Shown piece by piece: positions 1 to 12,350 of a stretch of 64,000 nt of DNA. The stretch is from Liolophura sinensis (taxonomy: Eukaryota; Mollusca; Polyplacophora; Chitonida; Chitonidae): the NCBI RefSeq assembly GCF_032854445.1, contig NC_088302.1, positions 13,885,338 through 13,949,337 on the forward strand, given 5' to 3'. Under the pieces are notes generated by a model. The model had not been told where the DNA came from, did no database searches, and saw nothing but the letters and a program-made list of their open reading frames with translations. Within the stretch, counting starts at the first letter, position 1, and each line of letters starts with the position of its first letter. A program made the translations under genes and the position numbers.

Positions 1-1408
1 TTCTTTCTTTGCCAAGGATATATAATTAATATATATATATTTAATAATATATACGTATTAAAAACTGAAATAAATATGCCCACTTTCTGTACAATTTAAA
101 CAGGGACTGAACACCAAGCCATATATTTATTCCAGACTGATTTAATTTCAGGAGATTGTCTTGGATAATGTAGTGTAGGTTTTGAACTGTCTAAAGCCAA
201 AATTAAATCTAGTCGTTGTATTTTGTATTTTCTTTTAATGTGTAACATGGGGATCTCGTTGACTTAATTGTCTTCTGTTTTCACCTGTTCTGTTCACGCG
301 ATTTGTGAGAGGGTACGGGTTTTGCCTCCACTCGTCTAGATGTGAAATACTTTAAATGTAGGGCATGCCGTGGGATCGACGTCTGTATTTAAATAATGGA
401 TTTCACAACTAGCCAGCATATGAGAAAATGCCACATATCATGTTTCGCGCCCTCAATCAAACGCTTAGGAGACTTTGAGAGTTTGAATGAGCGAATGGTT
501 GCTCACACGAAGATGACTAATGAAAAGCGAAAGTCACTCTGTGAAGTATAACGGAATATGTATATGCGGCGTAAACGACAAATAATTAAATATTAACGCA
601 GGGATTTTCTATGAATACTACGACAATCAATAGTGTTTTCGAATGTACCTAGCTATTTCGTTCACGGGTGCAGCTAGAACTATTTTCGCCGTTCCACCTA
701 CATAATTCTTGTTGCATATGTTGAACCTTGTGGACATAGACCTCCATGTGAGAGGAACTGCTCGATGTAAACGCTGCTCCCCAAAGTACGTAACGAAAGT
801 ATGTAAGTCCAGTTCTTTTAACAGCCATTTGCGTTTGTGGATACACCTACTGTTTCTCCAGTCACATTAAATTCGGTGAAAATTTATGTAAAAGTTATGG
901 TTAAAACAAACCGATCTCTTAATTATTTTAGCCTCCCATTCCAAGTTAAAGGGGGAAATATTGAATTACATCAATGACACCCATATAAAATGTCGTCCAT
1001 ATTCCGCGGTAAAGAAGTCTCTAAAGTTTGAGAGCCTTAAAGGGAATAACGTGTTTTCCATTTCAGAAGAAATACTACGTTAATATAGGCTGACAGAGTC
1101 CCTGTAGCAGAAGTTATATTTGGCTATTATATTTTTTGTACGGATCACAAGACGTACATCCGTCCTTTTCTGCACTGCCCCCGGTGTCAGTACCTCCATA
1201 TATCATTCTTTCTCATTGTACAAGAAAGCTAACATGTCTCCACTGCGCCGTGCGACGTTGTTACCACAAGAATCAAGATAAAGGCGGCTGAACATAGTTC
1301 TGCAGATGACACTTGCCGATTACAGATGGAGGTAAATAAGGTGCAGTCTCCTAAGCTCCTGGAAAACCAAAAGTCACCATAAACCGAGGTCTTAAACCTA
1401 TCTCAGGG
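1..1408. other. Intergenic, nothing recognised
   Basis: Short AT repeat at 30-55. No exon pair, RNA gene or mobile element could be supported. Confidence 0.5.
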
Positions 1409-1668
1409 GCCTCCATGACTGAGGTGGTTAGCACGTCAGCGCGGGGCAGTGACCCAGGGGCCTCTCACCAATGGAGTCGCTCTAAGTTCAAGTCCAGCTC
1501 ATGCTTGCTTCCTCTCCGGCCGTACGTGGGATGGTCTGCCACCAGCCATCGGATGATTGTGGGTTTTCGCCAGGCTCTGCCCGGTTTTCTCCCACCATGA
1601 TGCTGTCCACAGTTGTATAAGTGAAATATTCTTGAGTACGGCGTAAAACACCAATCAAATAAATAAAC
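1409..1668 (+). mobile_element. tRNA-derived SINE, full length
   Basis: Complete copy of the ACGCCGTACTC family: tRNA-like head (GCCTCCATGACTGAGGTGGTTAGC; B-box AAGTTCAAGTCC), middle TCTCCGGCCGTACGTGGGA, then CTCTGCCCGGTTTTCTCCCACCATGATGCTG and tail GTACGGCGTAAAACACCAAT with an AAATAAATAAA end. No clear target-site duplication is visible. Confidence 0.9.
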
Positions 1669-1785
1669 GCTGTCGACAGTTAAATGTAATTTTTCAACAA
1701 TTCTATTTTTCCTAAGTTTATGATTTTGTGTTCTCGGTTATTCTGTTTTTCTTTTTAATATTTCTTATTGCCACATATCTTTGTC

Positions 1786-1855
1786 CGGTTTCCTCCCACC
1801 GTAATGCTGGCCGCGGTTTTCTTATAAGTGAAGTATTTTCGAGTAGGAGGTAAAG
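1786..1855 (+). mobile_element. SINE fragment (3' half)
   Basis: GTTTCCTCCCACCGTAATGCTGGCCGCGG followed by TATAAGTGAAGTATTTTCGAGTA matches the 3' half of the same SINE family. The very end and the 5' part are missing. Confidence 0.75.
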
Positions 1856-3289
1856 ACAAGCGACACCCTTAGGATTACATATTCGTCGTTAACACACGCG
1901 ACACAGAGATATTCTACCCGTAATACATGAATCACGGACACTGATATTTGTTTCCTTCAGCCGCCATCCTTTGCGCAATGATACTCACGACTACAAAAAT
2001 TTAATCTGTTTGATCTCACGAATGTAATTTGTTTGTGAAAAACAGTTCCTTCACTCCAGTCGTGCATAGTCTTACTTTTGCTGTAGAAAATTAACTTAAT
2101 GCCATTGCTAAATCTATTGTTACTGCGCATTAAAGATAGCATTCATACCTTGAGTTAAAGTCAGTATGATCCCATTGTTATCAATATAACCGAATAAACC
2201 ATGTTTACATAAATCCCATCACATGAACGCAGCTGTTGTCTATTGACAATTTGTCAAGCGGTACTATTCATATGGTAAAATAAATATGGCTGATTTGAAT
2301 TTGTTGTGACTTCGGTATCTGGGTTACAAATTATTCCAGGCCACATTGTTTTGAACCTCAGTTTTGCGGGATAACTCTCACACTAATATATCAAAATCGA
2401 ATGCACAGAGTAAGAAATAATCCCTTGTTCTTTTAATCGAGCGTCTAACAATGTTCATAACAAAGCTAATGTGGCATGATTATTTATCGATGAATACAGC
2501 GCATGCCCTCTGATAAAGAACAGAGCGCCACATTAAATGGTACCTAATGTTACATTGGCGGTATGTATTTGCAAAATCAATCATGAAAAAAGATCAAAAA
2601 CGTACTGACGTTATGCTGTTGTCGAACTTCGAACTGATGGAAACACATTGGTAACATCTGTTTCGTAACACGTCAAAGTAGCTAGTGAGGGAGAGAATAC
2701 TGATGTCCCTAGCCCTGCTTCCATATAGGCGCCCATTATGTTGTTGATGGCCGTCGTCCCTTAGTAAATGGCATTTCGTGTGTATAGCTCAGACTCCATG
2801 CAGTTTCCTCTACACGCAGAACATATAAAGGCTCAGCAAAAGCTTACTTTTCATACTATGCTTCAAAATAAAGACTCGTCTCCCTACTTGGTGCTTATAC
2901 GGCAGGGAAAACTCACAAGGGAATATTACCTTTTACTGATTCAGTTATTCAGCTCAAGCTCGTTATAAAGGGAATTGAACAGCATTACGAGATTTTCTTT
3001 AGGCTCACGTCAGATTACCCACATCTTCTCATTATATTGCATCTCTCATCACATTCCCATCGTTGACCAAAGCCGAGAACGCGAGAATTCAGACGAGGAA
3101 ATCAAGATTTTATTGCTGTATGGGTGTTTTAATACTCTGAGTTGAATCTTCACGTAGAAATATCAGTATTCCTCACATAGGGCGAAGACAGCCGCGCCCG
3201 GTTTCCATAGTAACCTATGCCCGCCATGATGCGCTAGTTAAGTTGTCTGAGTGTTCACAAATCTACTCTGCTTGCTCAGAACGTAGGCC
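1856..3289. other. Intergenic, nothing recognised
   Basis: Only short chance frames (up to 66 codons). No repeat partner seen elsewhere in the window. Confidence 0.5.
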
Positions 3290-4350
3290 GTTCGTGGAAA
3301 TGTACATGTATTCCATTGCGCAGTGCTAAGATATATCTGCACCACCAGATCCCGTGTCAATGAGTACTGGAGGAACTAACGCATTATTAACGCTTTAGTT
3401 TCTTAATACTTAAATTCGTTGACGTCTACCATATCTGACGACTCTTTTTCGTTTCTACGTCTGTTTAACGTCTTAACCAAAGAAGCCTGTCAACAGCTTT
3501 CTCTTTGCTGATTTGCCGTCTAATTGAGCTTGTATTTATAGCAAGCACGTTGACACTAGAATTTGTAGGTTTTTTTAAATTTAAAAATTTAATCAATGTC
3601 TAAAAATATTTTTTTTTTCATTGGTAGCAGAACTTTTTACTGTTATAAAGCAAAACTTAAACATATGGCCACAAAAACTCCAGCTTATTGATGACAAATG
3701 TTTCAAGCAAACAACTAATGTAGCCTAATGTACCATTTTGTTTGTAAGCACACAATACTTGGAGTGAATGACTGAATGATTATGGCTTTACGCCACTTTG
3801 GCAATAATGCGGGGAATGTTTGTTTATCAGGGTGTGTAATTCTCTAAAGTTTTATGTTCCAGTTGTAAAATTATTTACCGAACTGAAAGAAAGGCAAGGC
3901 TGGAATGTTTTCATTTTCTCACGTCAAAATTCTGTTTGTTTGTAAAGCACGCTCGGCGTATATTCCGCTTGTGCGGAATTCAGGAGGTGAATTTCTTTGT
4001 TTCGAATTTTCTTCATTATTCAGGAACTACAACATTGACAGTCCCACCGATGTAGCATAAAATGCGAGAGTCATTACAAAAACACACACTCGCTCCTGCC
4101 GTGCAGGTAACACCATCGGAGCCTATGATGTAGAATACTGCTGAACATTTCAAAGTTGCCTGTAAATGAGACCAATCGGGTGCACTAAACATGTCAGCTA
4201 GCGCGTGACCTCACTGAAACAGGGTGATTTGTTGACAAATGTATACCGCACTCGGTATCTGAGAGGCAGCCCATCTGTCTCCCTAAGTATCCGGGACAAG
4301 AGGATTGGACTAAAATTGAAGTAAGACAAATGATGCTATCCCAGCACAAT
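3290..4350 (+). repeat. Left arm of a dispersed inverted duplication
   Basis: Four anchors reappear reverse-complemented: 3331-3385 at 15905-15975 (GATATATCTGCAC, CGTGTCA, TACTGGAG.AACTAAC); 3485-3530 at 15765-15815 (CTGTCAACAG, TTGCTGATT); 4028-4075 at 15120-15165 (TTGACAGT.CCACCGATGTAG); 4262-4350 at 14862-14950 (GAGGATTGGACT, AAGTAAGACAAATGATG). Coordinate sums stay near 19200-19300. Confidence 0.65.
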
Positions 4351-5769
4351 TACATACGTAGGGTATAGAGCCATGACGATATTACGATATTTTTTTATCA
4401 AAAGAACATCTGAAAAATATCTAACTTTATTATCAGTAAAAATGAAACATTGTTTTGTTGATTAAATCTTTTCCATGATCTTAATTAGTTTCTAGACAAT
4501 ATGTGCCTCGATTGGGATTTTTCTCCGCAATATTTGGATTTCTATGCAAACTGTATCCTTCCGAAACTATGATAGGAGCCAGGGAGTGGTTTTCGACAGA
4601 ATGAAGAACATGTAACATAAAACTTAAATAGACAATCATGTTTAAAACCACTTTAAAAAGAGATACATCCCGAAAACCATGACATTTTTATGACATATTA
4701 TCTGGGAAATCGTTTGTATGTATATCGTTTATCTGCATATATGATAAAGAACTATATTTTATGATATAGGCCAATGACCTTTAAATAATCTATGACAGCA
4801 TCGCCAGCAATCAGGCTCGGAAGAGAAGAGACCCAGGTGTTCCAAAAGAACAATTAGACTTAATTTCAGCAGAACTTTGCAGAATTTCTCGAGGATTTGT
4901 GTTTAATTTATTATGCTTACGTAGATCAAATGTTAATTAAGGTTGTGGCAGGAGCCAGGGAAGATACTCCGGACAAGACGCAGGAGCTATTTCCTCTAGG
5001 TCGATGTTGGCTTCCACAATATGGCCCAGTTTGCGACGACCAAACGAAGGGATCTTTTTAGGACACATTATATTTATCTACATATAATAGACTGAAAAAC
5101 AGTCGTAGGCAGGGTTTGTTGGATAAGCTTTGTTACATATTGAAGGCCGGGTTGATAAGTCTCTACTCTCTACTATATAAACTCTACTGCCGAGGTTCTA
5201 AAAACACCCAGAATGAGCCTCAAACCTTGGTGATAGACAAGATCCAGCATTTTTAGGTACGGTTTCCTCGCCTAACCGTAAATGATCGACCAATAGTCCT
5301 ATTTAGACCTCACCAGAAAACGATATAGTTTTAATAAAATATATCGGTCACCGCCCCAGTCGGTGCTCGACGCGAACTAAATTATATCGAGAGCCTTTAA
5401 ACATTTAGCTTTAAAGGAGAAGAAAATTTAAATATCAAACAAATACCATTTCCTTGCGCGTGCATGCCATAAAATATTCTAATATGTACCTCAAGTTGAT
5501 AAATTATAAATAAAGTCAGCGCCCAAATCCGCTGTGGGCGCCTCCATTTTCCCTAAGAAGTAGTCCTGAAGTCTTCTGTGTTAAGAGGAGAATTTCCGTC
5601 GAAAACCGCCGAAGTGCAGTTCGTACATTTTCGGAGGAACTCTTCTTCCCAGAAGGTAGCGAACAGTACAGTTCGTTTTCCGTTAAAACAAGCCAGCAGT
5701 TTTAACGACTTTCATTGGCTGAGAGGCAACACATCCCAGCATAAATTACAGGGCTGTAGTGTTATATTT
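4351..5769. other. Intergenic, nothing recognised
   Basis: AT-rich between the inverted-duplication arm and the LINE's broken end. A GC-richer stretch at 5518-5720 has a 64-codon frame without known motifs. Confidence 0.45.
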
Positions 5770-6560
5770 TAAGTTTTCTTCTCTTTTAAGCATTTTCATA
5801 TGATGTATAGAGGATAATTTACTATCAAATATTATATCCCAAAATTTAGTTTCACCAACATTTTTAATCTGTTTACCACAAATAAAACGTTATTCACTTT
5901 TTTAGCGCGGTTGCATATAAAGAAATCATCCGCATATAAAAACCCTTCTGTGTCAGATGTTAATGTTTTGGCTAAGCTATTTATTTTTATATTGAACAAT
6001 ATTGGCGACAATATACTGTCCTGAGGAACACTTATTCCTGCTCATAGAAATCAGAAAGAGTGGACCCAACCCGTACCTTAAACTGACGATCAGATAAAAA
6101 TTCTCATATAAATATCGATAATCGACATAAGATTCTTTAAAATACCATATTTCCATGCAGTGTCGTAGGCCTTTTCAAGGTCGAAAAAAATCGACACCAC
6201 AAGTTTATTGTTAATAAAACCATCACGAATGGAAGTTTCAAAACGGACAAGGTGATCTATAGTCGATCGTCCTTGACAAAAACCACATTATATGTAAGAC
6301 AGTAACTTGCTCGTTTCTGAAAACCAAGCAAGTTTATCATTTATCATCCGTTCCATAGTCCATAGCCATATAGACCCTGCTGGTAAGAGTTATGGGACGG
6401 TAATTAGCCGGATCAGTATCATCCTTACCCGGTTTTTGGAACCGGGGTAATACACGCCTGCGTCCTTGACAAAGGGAAATTACTAGCCATCCAAATGTTA
6501 TTAAGCAAGTACAAGAGAGTTTCAAGTGGCTCAGATGGTAAATGGTTCAGAAATTTATAA
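5770..6560 (-). pseudogene. LINE reverse transcriptase remnant
   Basis: Reading downward from 6470 the minus strand gives FQKPGKDDTDPANYRPITLT, then CQGRSTIDHLVRFE (about 6260), FFDLEKAYDTAWKYGI (about 6150-6195), QDSILSPILFNIKINSL (about 5965-6025) and YADDFFICNRAK (about 5905-5940). These are RT blocks 2 to 5 in order, with the catalytic aspartates of YADD kept. The frame then continues through KFWDIIFDSKLS to about 5770, where similarity stops. Indels and stops break the frame several times, so no active enzyme can be made. Confidence 0.8.
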
Positions 6561-6699
6561 TTATTTCAGCTATTTTATTTGATATATCAAGTGGAGAAGG
6601 TATTACCTCCATGTTACTAAAGCTGAACTTTTGCTTTATTATTTTTGACCTTGAGTTTTTGAACCATGTTCCAGACTTACGCATACGTGTTTTGACGTA

Positions 6700-7385
6700 A
6701 TGCTTGAAACAAAGATTCGCCAACAAGATCGTCTCTTTTACTTGAGTAATCGACGAGCCTTAGCTCTAAAAATACGAACCTGGTTTAAGCTATTATAAAT
6801 GGGACATATATTAAAACTCCGTTCGGCCTTTATACGATCCTTAATGGCTTTGCGACAGTCCTTATTATACCAGGATTTACTTTTGGATTTGGGATTTGTT
6901 GAGGCCTTAGGTATGGTTCTATCAGCATCTATCAGAACAAGTTTATTTTAAACTTTAGTATTAGATCGTCTGCAGCCTTTAAAATCTCTGGGGTTTTAAC
7001 AGCCTCGCAGAACACCTCAAACGCGACCCAATCTGCTTGATCAAACCTCCTGGGTTCCACCTGGCTACACGTTCTAAAGATTTAGAAGTGAGATGCCTTA
7101 GAATGATAGGAAAATGTTCACTACCAAAAAGATCAGCTTGTACTTTCAAAGAAAAGTGTGATCTGTGATAGTTAGATCAATAGCACAGTAAACTCCATTG
7201 CCTGAATGTAAATAGGTATTTGAACCATCACTGAAACAGCACAGTTCATCATAAGATAAACAATCTTCCAGTTGTTTGCCCTTATCATTTATATTATTAA
7301 TATCCAACAGGGGGTTATGGGAATCTCCACCACAATTGCAGCACTTAACTGTGCTGCTACCGTCCAAACCATCATGAACCTTCAC
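6700..7385 (-). pseudogene. LINE endonuclease domain fragment fused to ORF1 zinc knuckle
   Basis: The longest open stretch (7385-7146, 79 codons) starts in the zinc knuckle (CCNCGGDSH) and passes without a break into NPLLDINNINDKGKQLEDC, then LHSGNGVYCAIDLTITD. The latter segments match the middle and end of an apurinic-type LINE endonuclease. The final catalytic stretch is seen as GSEHFPI at about 7100-7125, in place of the usual GSDHFPI. The N-terminal half of the endonuclease is absent. This is an internal deletion inside the LINE, not a new protein. Confidence 0.6.
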
Positions 7386-8060
7386 TGCCGCATCAGAAAC
7401 AAAACAGTTTATTTTAGATTGGCCCTAGCCGTGACCAAACCTTTGGCAATTGAAACAACGTGCCCAGGATAAGGATATCTAAATCCACATTAACCCTATA
7501 CGGGCCAATACGGATATGCGACGGAAGAGAGGTAGTATTAAAGATCAACAGATATGTATTTAATTTGAGGATGTTACCAGCTTTCTTCATTTTGAAGCGC
7601 TTCACTCTGGCAACAACCTCTGTTAGTTCCTTGCAGATTTTCTCTTCAGATAATTCGATAATATCACCATCCCTATCACATATTATTCCCTGATAGCTAT
7701 TCAGGGAATCATGAGGGGATGTAAATACAGATATATCAGAAATTTTATTTAGTTTTTTTTATTATTTTATTTTTAGATTGTTGTTTTCGGAAACATTAAA
7801 GAAGAATGTCTTTGAATCTTAGTTTTTTAATGTTTTTTTTAAAGTTCGTGCTGCGCCTTGCAAAGCATTTTTTTTACACAGAGAATGAATTTTGAGACCG
7901 GTTTTTATTCACTCTTAAATGAGAGAACGATAAAAGCCCGCAAACTGTCCTGTCCATTATCAAGCGGGTCCGACAAAACTTCCAATTTTCTCTTTATATC
8001 AGCTTTCGACGAAGTCGCCTGAGAGAAGATTTGATAGATACATTGGAAATATTTGGAGAA
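7325..8060 (-). pseudogene. LINE ORF1 remnant (CCHC zinc-knuckle protein)
   Basis: Across shifting minus-strand frames one can follow SPHDSLNSYQGIICDRDGD (about 7670-7725), then SEEKICKELTEV, then a segment ending IRIGPYRVNVDL. After these come CFNCQRFGHGRANCK (about 7430-7475) and a second Cys-rich stretch ending VKCCNCGGD near 7325. These are the central domain and zinc knuckles of LINE ORF1 proteins of the I/Jockey group, which bind element RNA. At least three frame changes and several stops are present. The knuckles run directly into endonuclease sequence, so the C-terminal end of ORF1 is missing. Confidence 0.65.
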
Positions 8061-8767
8061 GGATACAAGGAAGACATGCTACATATATAGAAATGCCACC
8101 TAAATGTGTTCCCCGCCCACCACGGATTGCCAACAAGGGCGAAGCCTGAACCTGGAGATACCGAGCAGGAAACACACCACATGAGGCATGCTCAAATAGA
8201 TGTCCTTAACATGCACACCCAATTGCCCACCAGGAGCTCCCTCCTCATGAAGAAGGTAGCACTACACACAAACTACTCGACTGACCTGTGAGCCATCGCC
8301 CCAAAGGTAATCCCGCAAACGAAATTTGAGAACATATATTTTCTAAAGAGTGGTGTTTTGGGGAAATTTTTAGGACCACACAAAGGCAAGGTGTTACCAA
8401 GCCGATTGATTGGACCGCGCCCATCTGATCTCCTGTCTCTCTCCAAGTAAGGTCCAAAGTGGAGTTTTGGGCGTGAGGGTCTCGAAAGACCAACACGCCC
8501 TCAGCAACCAAGATCCAGTCATCTGAGATTACGGCCAACATATTTCTCCTCGGTTGCCTTTCGCGCAAACAGAGAAAATGTGAGCCTATTGCATTCACCG
8601 GACCCACACAGGAGAGCTCTCGGTTAGTCACCGTATAGGACAAGCTTGCCTAGAGGGCTGAGGTCCTATTCTTGTCACTCCGGAGTCCCCTCGGGGGCCG
8701 GTGGAGAAGAATTCGAACCGAATGGAGGTTTCCTTAAACCGTACTTGAAATCATGTCGTTGTGTTGG

Positions 8768-11700
8768 GTTCATATTTACTTAATGTGGGCATGATGAGGT
8801 TTGGTAAGACCATCCATGTTCACTACCGGACACATTGAAACTAGGTTAAGGTGTAGATATTCAATTCATGTGGGCATGATGAGGTTTGGTAAGACCATGC
8901 ATGTTCACTACGGACACATTGAAACTAGGTTAAGGCGTAGATATTCAATTCATGAGGGCATGGTGGGGTTTGGTAAGACCATGCATGTTCACTACGGACA
9001 CATTGAAACTAGGTTAAGGCGTAGATATTCAATTCATGTGGGCATGGTGAGGTTTGGTAAGACCATGCATGTTCACTAAGGACACATTGAAACTAGGTTA
9101 AGGCGTAGATATTCAATTCATGTGGGCATGGTGGGGTTTGGTAAGACCATGCATGTTCACTACGGACACATTGAAACTAGGTTAAGGCGTAGATATTCAA
9201 TTCATGTGGGCATGGTGGGGTTTGGTAAGACCATCCATGTTCACGACGGACACATTGAAACTAGGTTAAGGTGTAGATATTCAATTCATGTGGGCATGAT
9301 GAGGTTTGGTAAGACCATGCATGTTCACTACGGACACATTGAAACTAGGTTAAGGCGTAGATATTCAATTCATGAGGGCATGGTGGGGTTTGGTAAGACC
9401 ATGCATGTTCACTACGGACACATTGAAACTAGGTTAAGGTGTAGATATTCAATTCATGTGGGCATGGTGAGGTTTGGTAAGACCATGCATGTTCACTACG
9501 GACACATTGAAACTAGGTTAAGGCGTAGATATTCAATTCATGTGGGCATGGTGGGGTTTGGTAAGACCATGCATGTTCACTACGGACACATTGAAACTAG
9601 GTTAAGGCGTAGATATTCAATTCATGAGGGCATGGTGGGGTTTGGTAAGACCATGCATGTTCACTAAGGACACATTGAAACTAGGTTAAGGCGTAGATAT
9701 TCAATTCATGTGGGCATGGTGGGGTTTGGTAAGACCATGCATGTTCACTACGGACACATTGAAACTAGGTTAAGGCGTAGATATTCAATTCATGTGGGCA
9801 TGGTGAGGTTTGGTAAGACCATGCATGTTCACTACCGGACACATTGAAACTAGGTTAAGGCGTAGATATTCAATTCATGTGGGCATGGTGGGGTTTGGTA
9901 AGACCATGCATGTTCACTACGGACACATTGAAACTAGGTTAAGGCGTAGATATTCAATTCATGTGGGCATGGTGGGGTTTGGTAAGACCATGCATGTTCA
10001 CTACGGACACATTGAAACTAGGTTAAGGCGTAGATATTCAATTCATGTGGGCATGGTGGGGTTTGGTAAGACCATCCATGTTCACGACGGACACATTGAA
10101 ACTAGGTTAAGGTGTAGATATTCAATTCATGTGGGCATGATGAGGTTTGGTAAGACCATGCATGTTCACTACGGACACATTGAAACTAGGTTAAGGCGTA
10201 GATATTCAATTCATGAGGGCATGGTCGGGTTTGGTAAGACCATGCATGTTCACTACGGACACATTGAAACTAGGTTAAGGCGTAGATATTCAATTCATGT
10301 GGGCATGGTGAGGTTTGGTAAGACCATGCATGTTCACTACGGACACATTGAAACTAGGTTAAGGCGTAGATATTCAATTCATGTGGGCATGGTGGGGTTT
10401 GGTAAGACCATGCATGTTCACTACGGACACATTGAAACTAGGTTAAGGCGTAGATATTCAATTCATGAGGGCATGGTGAGGTTTGGTAAGACCATGCATG
10501 TTCACTAAGGACACATTGAAACTAGGTTAAGGCGTAGATATTCAATTCATGTGGGCATGGTGGGGTTTGGTAAGACCATGCATGTTCACTACGGACACAT
10601 TGAAACTAGGTTAAGGCGTAGATATTCAATTCATGTGGGCATGGTGAGGTTTGGTAAGACCATGCATGTTCACTACGGACACATTGAAACTAGGTTAAGG
10701 CGTAGATATTCAATTCATGTGGGCATGGTGGGGTTTGGTAAGACCATGCATGTTCACTACGGACACATTGAAACTAGGTTAAGGCGTAGATATTCAATTC
10801 ATGTGGGCATGGTGGGGTTTGGTAAGACCATGCATGTTCACTACGGACACATTGAAACTAGGTTAAGGCGTAGATATTCAATTCATGAGGGCATGGTGAG
10901 GTTTGGTAGGACAATGCATGTTCACTACAGACACATTGAAGCTAGGTTAAGGCGTAGATATTCAATTCATGAGGGCATGGTGGGGTTTGGTAAGTCCATG
11001 CATGTTCACTACAGACACATTGAAGCTAGGTTAATGCGTAAATAGTCAATTCATGAGGGCATGGTGAGGTTTGGTAAGACCATGCATGTTCACTACGGAC
11101 ACATTGAAGCTAGGTTAAGGCGTAGATATTCAATTCATGAGGGCATGGTGGGGTTTGGTAAGACCATGCATGTTCACTACGGACACATTGAAGCTAGGTT
11201 AAGGCGTAGATATTCAGTTCATGTGGGCATAGTGAGATTTGGTAAGACCATGCATGTTCACTACAGACACATTGAAACTAGGTTAAGGCGTAGATATTCA
11301 ATTCATGAGGGCATGGTGAGGTTTGGTAAGACCATGCATGTTAACTACGGACACACTGAAACTAGGTTAAACCGTAGATATTCAATTCATGAGGGCATGG
11401 TGAGGTTTGGTAAGACCATGCATGTTCACTAAGGAAACATTGAAACTAGGTTAAGGCGTAGATATTCAATTCATGAGGGCATGGTGGGATTTGGTAAGAC
11501 CAAGAATGTTCACTACGGACACATTGAAGCTAGGTTAAGGCGTAGATATTTAATTCATGAGGGCATGGTGAGGTTTGCTAAGATCATGCATGTTCACTAC
11601 CGGACACATTGAAACAAGGTTAAGGCGTAAATATTCAGTTCATGTGGGCATGGTGAGATTTGGTAAGACCATGCATGTTCATTACGGACACATTGAAACT

Positions 11701-12109
11701 AGGTTAAGGCGTAGATATTCAATTCATGAGGGCATGGTGAGGTTTGCTAAGATCATGCATGTTCACTACCGGACACATTGAAACTTGGTTAAGGCGTAAA
11801 TATTCAATTCATGTGGGCATGGTGAGGTTTGCTAAGACCATGCATGTTAACTACGGACACACTGAAACTAGGTTAAACCGTAGATATTTAATTCATGAGG
11901 GCAGTTTCACTACGGACACACTGAAACTTGGTTAGGGCGTAGATATTCAATTCGTGTGGACATGGTGAGGTTGGGTGAAACCATGCACGTTCACTAAGTA
12001 CACATTGAAGCTTGGTTAGGGCGTAAATAGTCAATTCATGTGGGCATCGTGAAGTTTGCTAAGACCATGCACGTTCACTGCGGACACACTGAAGCTAAAG
12101 ATTCTCACT
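8768..12109. repeat. 84-bp satellite array with higher-order repeats
   Basis: About 40 head-to-tail copies of an 84-bp unit. A typical unit holds GGTTTGGTAAGACCATGCAT, CACTACGGACACATTGAAAC and TAGGTTAAGGCGTAGATATT. Because 84 is divisible by three, the plus strand shows repetitive open frames with a 28-residue period (TMHVHYGHIETRLRRRYSIH). These stop wherever a unit carries CACTAAGG or the one-base insertion CTACCGG. Units from about 10880 onward differ as a group (GAAGCTAGG, mostly ATGAGGGC), and copies become more diverged towards 12100. I see no start context, splice pattern or codon bias that would make it coding. Confidence 0.95.
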
Positions 12110-12122
12110 TCCTGCGGACATG

Positions 12123-12350
12123 GGGGCCTTCGTGGCTCAGTCGGTTAAAGCGCTAGCGCAGCGTAATGACCCAGGAGTCTCTCATGCGGTCGCTGTGAGT
12201 TCAAGTCCAGCTCATGCTGACAGCAACCTGCGGATGGTCGTGGATTTCCCCCGGGCTCTGCCCGGTTTCCACCCACCATAATGCTGGCCGCCGTCGTATA
12301 AGTGAAATATTCTTGAGTACGGCGTAAAACACCAATCAAAAAAAAATAAA
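12123..12350 (+). mobile_element. tRNA-derived SINE with 13-bp target-site duplication
   Basis: The element starts GGGGCCTTCGTGGCTCAGTCGG, with an A-box (TGGCTCAGTCGG) and a B-box (GAGTTCAAGTC). It continues through the family core (GGTCGTGG, CGGGCTCTGCCCGG, CACCATAATGCTGGCCGCCG) and ends ACGGCGTAAAACACCAATCA plus an A-rich tail. The direct repeat TCCTGCGGACATG flanks it at 12110-12122 and 12351-12363. It sits within the degenerate part of the 84-bp satellite. A short internal deletion is present between the head and the core. Confidence 0.92.

Larger units (their letters stand above)
5770..8700 (-). mobile_element. Broken non-LTR retrotransposon, Nimb/I-group-like LINE
   Basis: Read on the minus strand, 8060 down to 7325 carries an ORF1-like nucleic-acid-binding protein with CCHC zinc knuckles. 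Then come part of an endonuclease domain (7320-6700) and a reverse transcriptase (6560-5770). The order ORF1, endonuclease, RT is that of Jockey/I-group LINEs. Motifs such as FFDLEKAYDTAW, ILSPILFNIKIN and YADDF resemble the Nimb clade best. Frames are broken by many indels and stops, and the RT ends in mid-domain near 5770, so the element is dead. The stretch 8060-8700 is GC-richer than its surroundings and may be the 5' leader, but I cannot prove it. The satellite begins just beyond. Confidence 0.75.

Noticed and set aside
8245-8643. 132-codon minus-strand frame as a host gene
   Set aside because: It lies at the probable 5' leader of the LINE, has no recognisable domain, and no splice or promoter evidence supports it.
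8801-11935. Series of repetitive open frames (92, 181, 232, 164, 123 codons) as a repeat protein
   Set aside because: They follow from an 84-bp satellite unit divisible by three. They stop at random unit variants (TAA in CACTAAGG, one-base insert in CTACCGG) and show no gene structure.
8768-12109. CRISPR-like array
   Set aside because: The repeats are contiguous 84-bp units with no unique spacers, in an animal genome context.
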